The notes under the pieces are model-generated. The model ran no database searches. It was not told the DNA's origin and was given only the letters and a program-made list of their open reading frames with translations. 10,504 bases of DNA from a bacterium. GTDB taxonomy: Bacteria; Patescibacteriota; Minisyncoccia; Phycocordibacterales; SBAW01. Shown in pieces: positions 9,901 to 10,504 of this stretch. Each line of letters starts with the position of its first letter. The stretch's first letter is position 1. The stretch is from contig JAUSIO010000033.1 in NCBI GenBank assembly GCA_030647845.1, positions 1-10,504 on the forward strand. Direction: 5' to 3'. The translations under genes were made by a program, and so were the position numbers.

Positions 9901-10504
9901 ATGAGCGAGTTTGCACGACAATGTGTTGCGTTACGCAAAAAAGACTACTCCTTACCAGACATCGTCCGTATAACCGGAAAATCAAAATCGTCTGTGTATC
10001 CGTATATAAAAGACATCCCATTGAGCAAAAAGAAGTTGGCTGACATACGCGAGACAAACAGACTTCACTTACTAAAGGTCGCGGCTTTCCGAAAGGGAAA
10101 AAGTGATAGGGACTTCAAAAAAATCTCTGCATGGACAAAAGAGACGGTGCTTCTGGTATCCCATCTGATGTTCGATGGCGAAATACGGCGCACTACCTGC
10201 TCATACAACAACCGAAACAAGGTTCTTATACAGAGAGTTGAGCGTTTGATGAAACAGGTCTACGCTTTTACGCCGAAATACTACCACAATCGCACCACGG
10301 GCGTGTCGCGCATTAGTTACCACAATGTTGCACTTGGCGCGTACATGCAAGAAAAATCAAAACAACTTCTAGCGAATGCGCCTACCTTAGCGAAAGAATC
10401 GAAGCGCGAGATGCTTCGGGCATTTTTTGACGATGAAGGATGTATGGATTTTAGAGTGACGAGAAATATTAGACAAATACGCGGATATCAAAAGAACGTG
10501 AACA
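9901..10504 (+). CDS. HTH plus LAGLIDADG protein, probable homing endonuclease (3' end outside window)
   Basis: An open frame runs from the ATG at 9901 through the window end without a stop (201 codons visible). Residues about 8-45 form a helix-turn-helix (VALRKKDYSLPDIVRITGKS, then SSVYPYIKDIPLS), of the kind seen before LAGLIDADG domains in CPR and archaeal proteins. Two LAGLIDADG-type helices follow: TVLLVSHLMFDGE (82-94, Asp92) and MLRAFFDDEG (171-180, acidic 177-179). Both acidic residues needed for metal are kept, so nuclease activity is plausible; a WhiA-like regulator without nuclease activity is the alternative. There is no Shine-Dalgarno and almost no leader: the ATG begins two bases after the tRNA-Lys discriminator, so cleavage of the tRNA 3' end would leave a leaderless mRNA. 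No intron or intein is seen in the neighbourhood, so it is free-standing. Confidence 0.75.
   Translation, partial: MSEFARQCVALRKKDYSLPDIVRITGKSKSSVYPYIKDIPLSKKKLADIRETNRLHLLKVAAFRKGKSDRDFKKISAWTKETVLLVSHLMFDGEIRRTTCSYNNRNKVLIQRVERLMKQVYAFTPKYYHNRTTGVSRISYHNVALGAYMQEKSKQLLANAPTLAKESKREMLRAFFDDEGCMDFRVTRNIRQIRGYQKNVN

Noticed and set aside
9815..10057. Minus-strand frame of 80 residues across tRNA-Lys
   Set aside because: It contains the typical antisense-tRNA peptide GRARTCDPMLKRHLLYQLSYGR and lies opposite the LAGLIDADG gene.
1..10504. CRISPR array, toxin-antitoxin cassette or restriction system
   Set aside because: No regularly spaced repeats, Cas proteins, methylase or nuclease pairs are visible; repeats present are dispersed and not spaced regularly.

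Overview
The window looks like chromosomal DNA of a small-genome Candidate Phyla Radiation bacterium, most likely Parcubacteria/Patescibacteria. The reasons are the very tight packing, short single-domain versions of housekeeping proteins, a short MurE with almost no N-terminal domain, a RuvX variant of the type I associate with this group, a family of serine recombinases ending at tRNA genes, and a fused HTH plus LAGLIDADG protein. TGA is used as an ordinary stop, so the UGA-glycine code of Gracilibacteria and Absconditabacteria is excluded. This placement is inference; no rRNA gene is present to confirm it.

Layout. Left edge (2-347): the 3' end of a serine recombinase gene runs into the 3' half of tRNA-Arg(TCT) on the opposite strand, which looks like the junction of an integrated element lying to the left. 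Minus-strand block (441-3058, read right to left): an ORF6N-domain protein overlapping a shikimate-kinase-like P-loop protein, then ruvX, a Trbp111/CsaA-like tRNA-binding protein and a DedA-family membrane protein. tRNA-Ser(TGA) diverges from this block at 3109. Plus-strand block (3231-5014): a small PQ-loop-like membrane protein, a membrane-anchored cyclophilin, a two-helix membrane protein and two tandem tRNA-Arg genes (GCG and CCG). rpsT (S20) converges on these tRNAs across a shared terminator. Plus-strand block (5443-9157): ruvA overlapping murE, a small one-helix protein, a DoxX-like protein, then a tightly overlapped trio of a small unknown protein, a retropepsin-like aspartic protease and a SpoU methyltransferase. 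Right end: a minus-strand membrane-anchored unknown gene, then tRNA-Lys(TTT) with the HTH/LAGLIDADG gene starting two bases after its last structural base.

Most genes are housekeeping: recombination (RuvX, RuvA), cell wall (MurE), translation (S20, tRNA-binding protein, SpoU methyltransferase, five tRNAs) and protein folding (cyclophilin). No canonical defence system or CRISPR array is visible. Three features of organisation stand out. First, most transcription units have a -10 box 5-8 nt before the start codon and no Shine-Dalgarno sequence, which implies leaderless mRNAs; one gene, with a strong GGAGG, is the exception. Second, palindromic repeats of three families are inserted in frame inside conserved genes (the tRNA-binding protein, ruvA twice, murE twice), and two copies of one family are followed directly by perfect 12-13 bp hairpins. 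Third, two mobile-type genes, the recombinase and the LAGLIDADG protein, sit directly against tRNA 3' ends. No gap without a gene exceeds about 160 bases.
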